A stretch of 64,000 nucleotides of DNA. Origin: Letharia columbiana. Lineage: Eukaryota > Ascomycota > Lecanoromycetes > Lecanorales > Parmeliaceae. The notes beneath the pieces are model-generated. The model was given only the letters and a program-made list of their open reading frames with translations. It was not told where the DNA came from and made no database searches. A program made the position numbers and the translations under genes. Within the stretch, counting starts at the first letter, position 1; the number at the start of each line of letters is the position of its first letter. Where the stretch lies: positions 62,001 through 126,000 of the forward strand of contig NW_023501051.1 of assembly GCF_014066305.1 (NCBI RefSeq). Direction: 5' to 3'. Of the stretch, positions 16,354 to 27,230 are shown one piece after another.

Positions 16354-19137
16354 TTGTCTTCGAATTCTGTTGCACCTACACCTCGATTGGCTGCACTGCC
16401 TCGACCGAATCTACTCACGACTGACGAGGCCTACGAAATTCACGAATCCACCAACCCATCATCGCAACGCCAGCAGCGTCAGCAACCACTGTCTCAACAA
16501 CCTCAATCACGGCCCTCGAGCTCATCAGGAAGCGCTCATACTCTCAGAAGAACTCCACGATTTGAGACGCGCAGTCGGACCCCGATCGTCGGCGGGCGAG
16601 AAGATCAAAGTTCAACAGCACGATTTGCTAAACCTACAGCACCACTGTACTCCCGTGATAGGCCCTACAGCCAAAGCCTCGGGGGCTCGAATACTCCTGC
16701 TTCTTCCACACAAAGCCTTCTCTCTTCTTACTGGCCCAAGAGAACCACCCGAGTCTCGAAACATACAGCGAACGCCATACGCTACGCCCTCGAAGCCGTC
16801 CGCGCAGATCCCGAAGGTTCGCACCCCTTGATCGAGGGTGACAAACGCCCACGGTGGATATCTAAACCGTTCACACCTGACAACGTTGAGTTGAACGCTT
16901 CAATGTCCGATTCGGCTCCTGGGGTGAGCAATGGGCGCTCACAGAATGGTGGCTCTCGCGCTGCTGTACCCGTGCCTTTTGCCGGTGGTGATCGTGTTCG
17001 TACACCGACGGACATCATGAGAGAGCGTAGAGATCGAGAAGCCAGGAAGAAAGCTGAGAGTGACCGACGGCAAAAAGAACAAGACGAGGAGGAACAGCGA
17101 CGAATCCAAACGGAGCAACAGTTGGAACAAGATAGAGTGGCTGCCGCTGCTGGCGTTGCCCAAAGTGGTGAGGGGACAAACTATCGGAGATCAGGAGGAG
17201 CAGTCAGGAGATCTACCGTTGAACCCACACCACAAGATACAAGCGAGAGAAGGTCGGGAGACCGAGGAAGCGGTGGCAGTACCAGGGCAAACATACCTTC
17301 AACAACCCAGCCCGCAGTCTATGCGCCTAGTAACGGTCGCGCCGAAAAGCCATCCGCAATTGTCCCAGACGATGGCGCAGGCGTGAGTAGTGTTCCCCAG
17401 CCTAGGACAAGACCTCGTGGAGCAACACTCTCGACGGGACAGCCAAGACCTGTTGAAGCCAAACCCAGACAAACGCCTCGTGCCGTCTCTGCGGCAGCTG
17501 CAGTGGCCAGTGGTCAGAAAGAATACAAGAACGCATCGATTAATGCGACTGCAGGGACTTCCCAGCTACGATTGGACCGTGGAACAGTGCCACCTGGCCA
17601 GTCCCAACCTGCACAGGATTCGACTAGCGGCTCTCAGCAACGGAGCACCACGTCCTCATTTCCTCACGCCTTCGAAAGATGGGAAACGTTATCTTCGCAC
17701 TGGGAAGGTCTGACTTCCTTCTGGATTCATCGACTAGAACAAAACAAAGATGATCTAGATCGAGAGCCTTTAAATCAACAAATGGCGCGTCAAGTGACTG
17801 ACCTATCTGCTGCTGGAGCTAATCTATTCCACGCCGTCGTCGAACTACAGCGACTTCGAGCTTCTTCGGAGCGCAAATTTCAGCGGTGGTTCTTTGAGAC
17901 CAGGGCCGAGCAAGAACGTTTTCGAGAAAATCAAAGCAAATTCGAGCAGCGGATACAAGAAGAGCGTTCCGCTGCCACCAACGCCCATGCTGATCTTTCG
18001 AGGATACAGAAGGAAAGAGATGCAGCCATATCCCAGAGAAAGACTGCAGAGATTCTTGTCAGAGAAAAGAATCGTGAACTATCGATCGCCAAGGAAGAAG
18101 CCCGGCGAGCATGGGAGGAGCTTGGCCGTAGAGAGCAAGAAGAGCGAGATCGCACCCTGTCACTGAAGAAAGGGCAGGCCACTTCGGTAGGTGGCGTTCA
18201 CGTAGTGCCAATGGTGCAGGGAGGGAGCAGTAATAGGCCACCTACGAGAGAGGGTCCTGTCGCTGGTTCTATTCCGTCGCGATCGGCACAGGTTGAAAGT
18301 CCAACGGATGATGAGCCGGGCTATACGACCTATGATCCAGCCAGATCCGAGACAGACACTGACCCGTTCACCGAGGGCGGCCGTGTCAACCTTCCCCAGG
18401 GTGTCCGTCCTGAGGCTGATCGTCCATTACAAGCAAACGCGACGTCCCAGCCTTTCCAACAGACCTCGAACACGTCAGCTGCTGCTGTTCAAGCAGCCCG
18501 AACAGCAACATCGTCAGGCCCACAACAGCCTAACTCTCAGACAAGAACAATGCCTGCTTCGTCTGCGCCAAGTGGCGGTACCTATCTCAATTACAGGCCT
18601 GAAGGATCTGCTCCCGTCACGACACAGGCTGGGAGCTCGTCTTTCTATCAACACGAGGGAACCTCGCTCCATGGTCCCGACTTCACTTCTCTCCAAGACC
18701 AGCCCCGTGTCAGTGAAGGCGATGAACGTTCTTACGTCCCATCTGTGGGTGATACGCTTAGTGAAGAGGACTATGATCTTGATGAGAACGGTGAAATACA
18801 ACGAGACTCTCACGGTCGTCCAATCCACGCGCGTCGTGGCCCCGGCTCCGAAGACAGCGATGAATACGATGTCCAGGAGCAGCTCGATCGTGAGCGCATG
18901 TACGGTCGAAGCTATGGCTCTGGGATTGCTGGCGTTGAATATGGTTCTGGTCCCCCTGCCGCTCCAGGCCGCCAAGAATCGAGTGCGCCAGATTATTCCG
19001 GAAGTGGGTTCGGCGCAGGATGGGAGGCTCTGCCGCGACATCATCATCCTACGCGACTCAGCGATGTTCTAGAGGAGGACGAGAGAAGCCGTGCAACACC
19101 AAGCAGGGCTAGCCAAAACAGCAGAGGCATGCGCTGA
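16354..19137 (+). CDS. Large conserved fungal coiled-coil protein, TTG at the expected start
   Basis: A 927-codon uninterrupted frame opens on TTG at 16354, in the context ACAACTTGTCTTCG, where ATG would be expected; an in-frame TAA lies just upstream at 16342 and no acceptor could rescue it before 16426. The first internal Met is near residue 183 ('NASMSDS'). The N-terminal half is Gln/Ser/Pro-rich and disordered. A conserved globular piece ('FERWETLSSHWEGLTSFWIHRLEQN', about 445-470) leads into a long charged coiled coil (about 530-620). The tail is acidic, with 'SEEDYDLDENGEIQRDSHGRPIHARRGPGSEDSDEYD' features. I recall similar Pezizomycotina orphans but no function. Either the start is non-canonical, mutated or mis-sequenced, or translation begins at the internal Met. 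Confidence 0.75.
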   Translation: MSSNSVAPTPRLAALPRPNLLTTDEAYEIHESTNPSSQRQQRQQPLSQQPQSRPSSSSGSAHTLRRTPRFETRSRTPIVGGREDQSSTARFAKPTAPLYSRDRPYSQSLGGSNTPASSTQSLLSSYWPKRTTRVSKHTANAIRYALEAVRADPEGSHPLIEGDKRPRWISKPFTPDNVELNASMSDSAPGVSNGRSQNGGSRAAVPVPFAGGDRVRTPTDIMRERRDREARKKAESDRRQKEQDEEEQRRIQTEQQLEQDRVAAAAGVAQSGEGTNYRRSGGAVRRSTVEPTPQDTSERRSGDRGSGGSTRANIPSTTQPAVYAPSNGRAEKPSAIVPDDGAGVSSVPQPRTRPRGATLSTGQPRPVEAKPRQTPRAVSAAAAVASGQKEYKNASINATAGTSQLRLDRGTVPPGQSQPAQDSTSGSQQRSTTSSFPHAFERWETLSSHWEGLTSFWIHRLEQNKDDLDREPLNQQMARQVTDLSAAGANLFHAVVELQRLRASSERKFQRWFFETRAEQERFRENQSKFEQRIQEERSAATNAHADLSRIQKERDAAISQRKTAEILVREKNRELSIAKEEARRAWEELGRREQEERDRTLSLKKGQATSVGGVHVVPMVQGGSSNRPPTREGPVAGSIPSRSAQVESPTDDEPGYTTYDPARSETDTDPFTEGGRVNLPQGVRPEADRPLQANATSQPFQQTSNTSAAAVQAARTATSSGPQQPNSQTRTMPASSAPSGGTYLNYRPEGSAPVTTQAGSSSFYQHEGTSLHGPDFTSLQDQPRVSEGDERSYVPSVGDTLSEEDYDLDENGEIQRDSHGRPIHARRGPGSEDSDEYDVQEQLDRERMYGRSYGSGIAGVEYGSGPPAAPGRQESSAPDYSGSGFGAGWEALPRHHHPTRLSDVLEEDERSRATPSRASQNSRGMR

Positions 19138-19548
19138 TGGACTATGTCGTTTTGGCTGCTTCTCTACCTGCATACACTAATGTTCGAAGGGCGTTGAGTG
19201 GTCGCATTGGTAGCACCTAAGCGGAGGCGCTACTTCAGGTGATCATCTTGAGCGATTTTATGCGTTCACTTCTTGAGAAATACGTTTGACGGCATGTCAC
19301 AAGGGTTGAATATACCTTTGTCTGTACAAAAAATGTAGTGCATCATAAGCCAGCTAGAATAAACAAGACTTTCCCCTTCAGCCTTGTACACAACCATACG
19401 GAGTACTCATGAGTCTGTTTCTCAGACGAGGTTTAAACTCGTAATGATGTATGTAAGTCATGGTATGCTCGATATGAAAAGAAACCCGCGCTAGCCTGAA
19501 TGGGATGTCATCTCTAAATTGTCTCCAAAAACCCGTAAATCTTCGACA
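19138..19548. other. Intergenic, tandem gene spacer
   Basis: This is the 3' flank of the coiled-coil gene and promoter of SCO1. No other feature is seen. Confidence 0.5.
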
Positions 19549-20643
19549 ATGCAGGTCTCTACAATGTCCTCCCTGTGCCCAAGGGCATTTCATCTCTCAA
19601 ACTCGACTGTAATAGACACTGCTCGCCATACAACATCCTCTGTTGCCCGCTGCCTTCGAGAGCCTGGTCCGTGGCCACCAATCCCAAGTCCCGGTAATAA
19701 ACAATCTTTCAGATTACGATCTCGTCCATTTAGCACCGCTCCACGCCGCGCTGCAATCAAAACCATCCAGCAAGCTAAAGCTCGTGCACGATCCGGCGTA
19801 AGCCTTACCAAATGCCCATTGGCAGGCCCCAGATGCTGATTCAATCTACAACAGCCCTTCTCCGCCTGGGGAGCTGTCGCCTTCCTTGCTGCCGGCGTCG
19901 CAATAACTTTTTATTTCAGAAATGAAAAGGCACGATTGGAACGGCAAAGGGTGGCTGAAGCTGCAAAAGGGGTAGGGAGACCGAAAGTTGGGGGAAAATT
20001 TGCATTACTGGATCAGGAGGGAAAGACATTCACAGATGAGGATATGAAGGGGGGTTATAGTTTGGTGAGTGTCTCTAACCGCCTCTACGGGAGGACTCGT
20101 CTGATCGATGTTTATCTTTAGGTCTACTTCGGCTTCTCCCACTGCCCAGATATTTGCCCTGAAGAGCTTGACAAAATGGCCAACATGATCGATCTGGTTG
20201 CCTCTACCACGCAAAACCGCATCGGGGCCAACTCCTTCGTCGATCCATCGTCACGCAAAGCTCCTCTTCTACCGCTCTTTATTACTTGTGACCCGGCCCG
20301 AGACACGCCTGCTGTTTTGAAGCATTATCTGGCGGAATTCCATCCAGGTCTTGTAGGCTTGACGGGGACATGGGAACAAGTCAAGGATGTGTGTAAGAAA
20401 TATAGGGTGTATTTCAGTACGCCAGAGGGTGTGAAACCGGGGATGGATTACTTGGTAGATCATAGTATATATTTCTATTTAATGGGTAAGACCGGTTTCT
20501 CACATGATCGTTGTGTAGCTAATGGAAGGACAGACCCAGAAGGCGATTTCGTTGAAGCTATAGGTCGACAGCATAGCGCGGAGCGCGCTGCTAAGATCAT
20601 TGTTGAGCATATGAAGGATTGGAAAGGAGGTGTAAAGCGATAG
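19549..20643 (+). CDS. SCO1: Mitochondrial copper chaperone Sco1, 3 exons
   Basis: The CDS is 19549..19797, 19855..20064, 20122..20643, 326 aa; both introns are 57 nt (GTAAGC...AACAG and GTGAGT...TTTAG). The N-terminus is Arg/Ser-rich like a mitochondrial presequence. One membrane segment (about 86-104) anchors it in the inner membrane, facing the intermembrane space. The thioredoxin-like domain has the copper ligands: 'FSHCPDICPEELDKM' gives Cys161 and Cys165, and 'VDHSIYFYLM' gives His267. 'PLFITCDPARDTPAVLKHYLAEFHPGLVGLTG' is the family's signature block. Sco proteins deliver copper to the CuA site of cytochrome c oxidase subunit 2. The ATG at 19549 is the first giving a basic leader; an earlier in-frame start is possible. 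Confidence 0.93.
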
Positions 20644-20771
20644 CATGAAAACTAAAGCGTTAGGATTCTCGAAAGTTGTGAAAGTCCCGTTGAATCTCAT
20701 CTCACAATACTCTTTGCCCACAACACTTGTTCATTCCGTGTGCTACAACCCCGAGGCTCAGACACATATCC

Positions 20772-21808
20772 ATGGTCAACAAACAAGATTCTGATGAACC
20801 GCACGATATCATCATGCCACCGAAGAAGGCACAGTGGGGTTTGACCAGTTCAACCGTAAAAGCAGAGGACATCAACCCGCAGTCTTGTGCTGGTTTCAGG
20901 CGCAAATGGACACCAACGGAGTTTTGCAACCTGCCATTGTCCGAGCGAACAGCCATTCTTTCGAGATTGCTTACCAGCTCCGATTCGCTTTTCATCGTAG
21001 AAGTGGACGGCGGATACAATTTTGCCACGGAATACAACCCCATTCACGGGGCAATGCCCTTGCTCTATGACATCTGCACCAACAAGCAGATCGCTCGAGA
21101 GGCCTGTGAAGTGTTCTATCAGGTAGATACAGTCCCATCAGATGTGTCAATGGACGGGACTCTTACTTCCTCTTTCTCAGAACAATACGTTCATTCTGTC
21201 CTCTCGTTGGCTTCCTCACATGGTCCTAGATCAGACAAACACGTGGATAATGCGTGAGACAATCCAACCACACCTCCTGTTCCGCAGCGTCCACATCCTT
21301 CTCGATCACTACGAACCTCAAACGCCGAATAAAACCCCACTCGAACTTGCCAGCCTCCTGTCTTGCACGAAGTTGGACCGCCTCGACATTGAGATTTGTA
21401 CCCCAGAAATCCTCGCAAATGACCCTGAAGGTATAAAGAAACGATCAGTCAAGGAGGCAATGGCCGGTACGTTCTATCTTCCCCATTCATGTCCCATGGG
21501 CCGCCAGACATGTCTCAAGAGTTGTCTGCTCCTAAGACATGTCTCGCGACTCAGAATTCCTCGCGAAATAGTAATGCTGACACCGAAATTATCAAGTCGG
21601 AGTTGTGATTCGCCAATTGATGGAGAAGTTCGGAGTGGCATTGAAAGTGTGGATTGGAGGCCCAGGTTTCGCTACCCAGGAAAAGGAAGACATTACCTGG
21701 ATGTGGGACAGGCCGAGTGGGGAGTTGGCCAGGGTCGTGTTAAATGGAAGGGGGACTGAGAGTCAAATGATCATGCATTTGATGTGGACGATCTGGTCGA
21801 AGAGATGA
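20772..21808 (+). CDS. Orphan protein, 3 exons, likely frameshifted near its 3' end
   Basis: The model is 20772..21122, 21181..21466, 21597..21808, 282 aa. Intron 1 is 58 nt (GTAGAT...TTCTCAG) and intron 2 is 130 nt (GTACGT...ATCAAG). The joins give 'EACEVFYQNNTFILSSRWLPHM' and 'EAMAVGVVIRQLMEKFGVALKVWIGG', which read as continuous protein. The layout ('LYDICTNKQIAREACEVFYQ', a beta strand, then leucine-rich pieces) recalls the many 2EXR/F-box-like fungal orphans, but no firm domain is seen. After 'NGRGTES' the frame gives a poor tail to 21808. A different frame continues convincingly ('DHAFDVDDLVEEMRRMV...') to TAA at 21937-21939, as if 2 nt had been gained near 21758-21762. The gene may be truncated. 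Confidence 0.6.
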
Positions 21809-21939
21809 GAAGGATGGTAGCGGCGAGGATGGTGATTATGGGGGAAGTGATGTCTCAATATGATGGTTGCAAAGGCTTGATAGAGACGAAATTTGATAGT
21901 ATCGAGGGCAGAGAACCAAGCGTCAACTGCATCTACTAA

Positions 21940-22449
21940 GGTAGGATACACGCCTCAAGAAGCCTGAGAAAAAAGGATTGAAAGTCATCCTACGATATAC
22001 TATGATATGATACTGGCCTCTCGATTATCACAAAGGAGGCCAAACTTCCAAGATATGTTGACAATAATGTAAGTAGTGGTGTAGCAGTTTCCAAAAAGGC
22101 TTAGCCTGTTTGTGCTCTGATATCATCCCGCTGCCGGTCTGACCACCTCGACCACCAGCCGCCAGCCACCAGAGCGGGCATCAATCCTTCCAACAATGCA
22201 ATCTTCGCCTTCATTGGACACTGTGAGGACGTAAGCTGCGGGGTCCCCGACCGCCTTTGTAGAGCGGGCGGACTGATAGTTTCCCTCACTACCTTCCCTA
22301 TCAGTAGTTGCTGCCTTGCGGCTCTCTGATATGTATCTAGGAAAGGGTCTGTTCCTTGAGCGTTCATACCCATCATAAGCTTACGAGTCTCTGAATACCA
22401 AGCTGTATTCTTGCTTTGACGCTACTTTCATCTGTCCTTTCGAAGCATC
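21940..22449. other. Intergenic / divergent promoter region
   Basis: Apart from one doubtful minus-strand frame (22101-22376, listed separately), nothing is seen. Confidence 0.4.
22101..22376 (-). CDS. Doubtful small open frame
   Basis: This is a 91-codon frame from ATG 22376 with plausible amino-acid make-up (helical 'PFLDTYQRAARQQLLIGKVVRETI', a Trp-containing end) but no known family, intron or other support. It lies divergently, 73 bp from the start of the membrane-protein gene. It could equally be chance in a promoter. Confidence 0.2.
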   Translation of the reverse strand: MMGMNAQGTDPFLDTYQRAARQQLLIGKVVRETISPPALQRRSGTPQLTSSQCPMKAKIALLEGLMPALVAGGWWSRWSDRQRDDIRAQTG

Positions 22450-24006
22450 ATGGGCCGCCAAGCTATTTTCCTCTCAGACGAGAAGCCTGAGGACGTTGAA
22501 GGTTACCCAGATTACTCGAAGAATGACGATAAGCTGAGACCCTCTGCAAAGTACTTTTCCGTAGGATCTGAGACCGAAGCATCCGCGTCTCCAATCAGAG
22601 TGTTTGTGAAATGGGCTCTTATATGCACTCTCATTGTTCTGGCAATGACCTTTACCTTGGAGCTTTTTGAACCCCAAAGCAGCAAGGCACGTCGTTCTCT
22701 TAGAAAGACTGTGTATGTGGATCACTAACAGACGATGCAGAGTCCTGCATTCCAGCATAGCTATTATGGCGAAATACCCAAGACTTGTCCGGGCACCAAA
22801 CATAGGAAGACCTTGAGCTTCGACTTCAACAAGCCGACCGAATTGGCGTTCGCGCAGGAATCTCACGATCCCAAACGCCATGGCCCTGACTTCGGTTTCG
22901 TACGTACAGTCGGCAAAGTAGAAGTCCTCAAACAGGATTCACTCTCGAATGTCAGAATCGCTCTTGATATCAGGAGCTCCGATCCTCAGCTTACGAGCTC
23001 CGAGTCGTTGAGCGTTGTAAAGTCAGGCTCGGCTCTGACGGTCAAGACCCCAAGGAGGACGCCGAGAGAGTCATCGTCAGCCGGTGGAGCTGAATTGCCA
23101 TGCATCTACGTAGCTGCAACTGTATCGATACCTCCAGGGACGACTCTTGAGAATCTTGGAATCAAGACCGAGACCCTGTCAGTTACATTTTTTCCCGGGC
23201 TAGACTACGCCATCACAAATCGTACCGAGATCAATGCACACTCCGCTTCCTTGTCACTTGCAACAGACGAACCTCCATCTATCGTTATCAATTCCCGAGA
23301 GACAAGGATACATCTGAACTCCGGCTCAGTCACTGGTTCATACCCTCTCTATGACACCTTGGACATCTCGACCACATCAGGCTCCATCGATATTGACGTC
23401 GAACCCAAAGATGCCGAGGAAGGCAATGTTCAACCTGCTGTTCTTCGCCTCTCCTCCCAGAGTGGCTCCATCCGCGCCTTGACATCCACAGTTTCGGTAC
23501 CCGCTCGAGACTACCAAATGACAGTCAAATCGCTCAGCGGTAGTATCGACGCTACACTTCTGCACGGATCACGAACCTCATTGCGGTCAAACAACGGACG
23601 CATCAACGCAGATCTATATCCCTACGGCCACAATGACTCCCGTACAGATATCAACACGCATTCCCAAAGCGGCAGTACCGATATCACTGTCCACTCATCC
23701 CTCTCCCATCCAATCGATCCGATTAGGAAGCTCTACTCTGAACATCATGGCTTGTCGGGCAGTTTGAATCTATGGTATCCAGCACAGTGGCAAGGGACGG
23801 TTAAGGGCAGTACTTTGAGTGGGGGTATCGATCTAGATTGGGATGGACTAAAAGTGGTTAAGGATGAGAAGAGGGGCTGGGTTAAGAGGACGATCGAGGC
23901 TGTCAGAGGAGAAGGGGAGAGTCAATTGATTTTCTCTGGCAGATCGGGGAGGGTGAACTTGGGTGGAGATAGTGGCGGAGGTGTATTTGCTGGGAGGAAG
24001 GTTTGA
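22450..24006 (+). CDS. Single-pass membrane protein with DUF4097/adhesin-like repeats
   Basis: One frame runs from ATG 22450 to TGA 24004-24006, broken only by TAA at 22726-22728. A 30-nt GT...AG segment (22711-22740: GTGTATGTGG...CACTAACAGACGATGCAG) contains that stop, has a perfect CTAAC branch site and is a multiple of three. Removing it gives a ~508-aa protein joining 'RRSLRKT' to 'SPAFQHSYYGEIPKTCPG'. The layout is a cytosolic head of about 50 residues, one membrane segment (about 53-72), then an outer region of repeated beta turns such as 'TSGSIDIDV', 'SQSGSIRAL', 'LSGSIDATL', 'QSGSTDITV' and 'LSGSLNLWY'. This is the right-handed beta pattern of DUF4097/putative adhesin domains. Function is unknown; cell-surface or vacuolar-lumen exposure is inferred. 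Confidence 0.75.
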
Positions 24007-24613
24007 GGTGGTCTATGGAAAAGGCCCGCCTCAGCAGGTATTGGGGAGGATGAGACTCGGATACAAGCCAGGAGCTCTTCTATGAGAAAGGATGATGACG
24101 GCATGATAAGACAAGGGTGATGACTGGAGATGCTGGAGCATCTGTCTTGGGTGAATAAAGGGGGTGATTTTGATCATTTTGTAAGAAGCAGCCGTCGGAG
24201 TCATGTGTCTTCCATCAACACCTTTTGGCCATCTCCAATAGAAATCAAGCAAATATTGAATGAATCCATTCGAGATGAGATTGGCTACCGCATAAACAAA
24301 GTGACATTTTGGAAGCTTCTGGAAGCGGAGAAGCGAGCCTTGTCCACGTATGAGGCCAAGCAAGCTCAGAGCTCCAACCATCTTGATCCTTGAATTTCAT
24401 TCTTTTTTTCCCCCAACTGTTTTAGGCAATAGTTGAAGAAATCTACCAAAGCACAATTGGCCCCCACCATCTTGATCTTTGGTGCTGTACCCTAGAGAAG
24501 TTGTACTACTGTCTGGTGCTGTTGTAGATTGAGCTTAACTGCAGGGATCGCCTGGGCACGAAAACCTTCCCTCCACTACCTTACTTTGCACCTACCCGGC
24601 GCCATTAACACTT
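24007..24613. other. Intergenic, tandem gene spacer
   Basis: This is the 3' flank of the membrane-protein gene and promoter of the DnaJ gene. There is a short imperfect repeat 'CACCATCTTGATC' / 'CAACCATCTTGATC' (about 24,375 and 24,465). No gene is called. Confidence 0.45.
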
Positions 24614-26739
24614 ATGGGCCTTTTCACTAAATCCTCACCCAAGAAGAAGACCGAGCCTGACACCAAGGAAAATAAGACGTCATCTTCCTCTTCTTCACCA
24701 CGACCACGACCACGACCACGAAAGTCTCCCTCAAAATCTCCAGCAAAGTCCTCGGCACCATCACCCACAAAGTCTATCCGGGGCCAGGAGCAACCATACC
24801 GAAAAGGTTCCTGGTCACGAAGCACACACCGCACACAATATTCCGCCGACACACATCCTTTGAATCTGCCGCCTGACGAGCGGGAGCGCCGTCGCTCGGC
24901 AATGTCTTCAGATGGCGAGCAGGATGAGGACAGGTACCAAATGGATGTCGATTCCGAGACCTCGGGAACATATCAGCATACCAACGGACTGTCGGATCAC
25001 GACCAAATGAATGGCGATGGCAGTCCTATTCCTCCACCACACAAGACACCGTCACCGCCGCCAAAGCCAGCATACGATCCTGAGGCGTGCAAGGCTACAG
25101 GAAATAAGTATTTCAAAGCGAAGGACTACACAAGGGCTGTCCAAGAGTACACGAAAGGTGAAGACCGCCGCCCGGTTCTTAGGATCCACCTCGCTTCATG
25201 TATGGGGTTGGCTAATACCTATTGCACCCTCTAGCCCTCGCTGTTGAACCTCGATCGGTCACTTACCTCTCCAACCGAGCCGCTGCTTACATGTCCGCAA
25301 ACCGATTCGAGGAAGCACTAGAAGACTCAAAGACCGCCGATGAAGTAGAAACACGGAATCCAAAAGTCCTTCACCGATTAGCCCGAATATACACCAGCCT
25401 TGGTCGGCCATCGGAAGCCATCGATGTTCTCGACCGTATAGCCTCCTTCCAAACAGTAACACAACAGGACCGGTCACCAGCACAGTCGATGCAGACCGAC
25501 ATAAAGCGAGCAGAAGATGCTGTACGAGAAGGAACTACTGGCTCTATGGCAATACACGCACTGAATCAAGCTGAGCGAGGATTGGGAGTTGGTGTCGCGA
25601 AGCCAAGAAAATGGCAATTGCTGCGAGGAGAAGCTTATCTGAAGATGGGCAACCCCAATGCACTGGGTGAGGCGCAAAATGTGGCAATGTCATTACTACG
25701 CAAGAACAACCAGGATCCAGAGGCTTTGGTATTGAGGGGAAGAGCTCTGTACAGTCAAGGGGAGAACGAGAAGGCTTTGCAACATTTCCGACAAGCCCTG
25801 AGCTGCGATCCTGACTTCAAGGATGGCGTGAAGTACCTCCGAATGGTGCAGAAGCTGGATCGGATGAAGGAAGAGGGCAATACAGCTTTCAAGGGAGGCA
25901 GATTCAAGCAAGCTGTCGGTCTGTACAGCCAGGCTCTGGAGATCGACCCGAACAACAAGGGCACAAACTCTAAGATTCTGCAAAACAGAGCCATGGCAAC
26001 GATAAAGGTATTTTCTATACCTTCTCTTTCATATAGCTACAACGTCTAATACCCATTACAGCTCAAAAACTACAAATCCGCCATCTCAGACTGCACCCGC
26101 GCCCTCACTCTCGACCCCTCCTACACCAAAGCCCGCAAAACCAAAGCTCGCGCCCTCGGCGAATCCGGCGACTGGCAAACCGCCGTCAACGAATACAAAG
26201 CCATTGCTGAATCTTACCCTGAGGAGCCTGGTATTGCAAAGGAAATCCGCAACGCAGAGCTCGAGCTCAAGAAAGCGAAACGCAAGGACTACTATAAGAT
26301 CCTTGGAGTGGAGAAGGATGCCACTGACAATGAGATCAAGAAGGCGTATAGAAAGTTGGCGATTGTGCATCACCCCGATAAAAACCCCGACGATGAGAGT
26401 GCAGCGGAGAGATTCAAGGATATCGGAGAAGCGTACGAGACATTGAGTGATCCTGAAAAACGCGGGCGATATGACAGTGGTGAAGACCTCATCGACCCTA
26501 GCGAGATGTTTGCACAACAGGGTGGTGGCTTCCCGATGCAAGGGGGCCCAGGTATGAATATCAGTCCGGAGATGCTGTTCAATATGATGGGTGGTGCAGG
26601 AGGTGGTGGCGGTGGGTTTTCGTTCCAAACTGGGGGCATGGGAGGAGGCAGTCCGTTTGGGGCGGCTGGCGGTGGAGGTGGGAGGTCGAGGCAGAGGGGT
26701 GGCTTTTCCGGGGGGATGCCGGGTGGCTTTGGATTCTGA
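24614..26739 (+). CDS. TPR-DnaJ co-chaperone (DNAJC7/TPR2-like), 3 exons
   Basis: The CDS is 24614..25157, 25235..26007, 26062..26739, 664 aa. The introns are 77 nt (GTGAAG...CTCTAG) and 54 nt (GTATTT...TTACAG). Residues 1-155 are a basic, Ser/Pro/Lys-rich disordered head. TPR motifs follow ('[39 protein letters not shown]', then two more arrays to about 500). The J domain (about 514-580) has an intact HPD (543-545) within '[15 protein letters not shown]'. A Gly/Phe/Met-rich tail ends in 'PGGFGF'. TPR-J proteins of this class bind Hsp70 and Hsp90 in the cytosol and stimulate Hsp70 ATPase through HPD. Family assignment is firm; clients are unknown. Confidence 0.92.
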
Positions 26740-27230
26740 GACTGAGGGAGCCGAAGTGTGTGAGCAGAGAGAAGGAAGATGATCGAGTGTCCGCCGTACA
26801 TTCTGTTTGGAAAGGGGAACCGATTCACTGTCTAGAGGGGGCGGCATTCAATCGGAACCACAGCATGCCGAATCAGGCATACAGGAGGGGCATCTCCGAA
26901 CTACGAATCGATATCATACGCTTTATCATAGAAGGGGTTGAGATCACAGATCTTTCTTACGCAAGGAACAACACGTTGTACAATGCTCTGTCCCTCTACG
27001 CCAATAACAGTGCCCACAAGTCTTCTATTCAACGAGATGACGAGCATCAGATCCGTTCCGGTTTCTCAATAGGGGTCGTGGGCCTTCCGAAACAGAATTG
27101 AGAAATCTAGTATGTGATCTTCGACTGGGTTTTGTCAAGGAGTGGAAGCTTGCACACGGTATTCAACAAGAGATACATATTAGCTTCCATCATGTACACA
27201 AAGCACCAATGCTAACTGAACAAGATCCAC
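26740..27230. other. Convergent intergenic region
   Basis: This lies between the 3' ends of the DnaJ (+) and DUF3074 (-) genes. No gene or repeat is seen. Confidence 0.5.
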
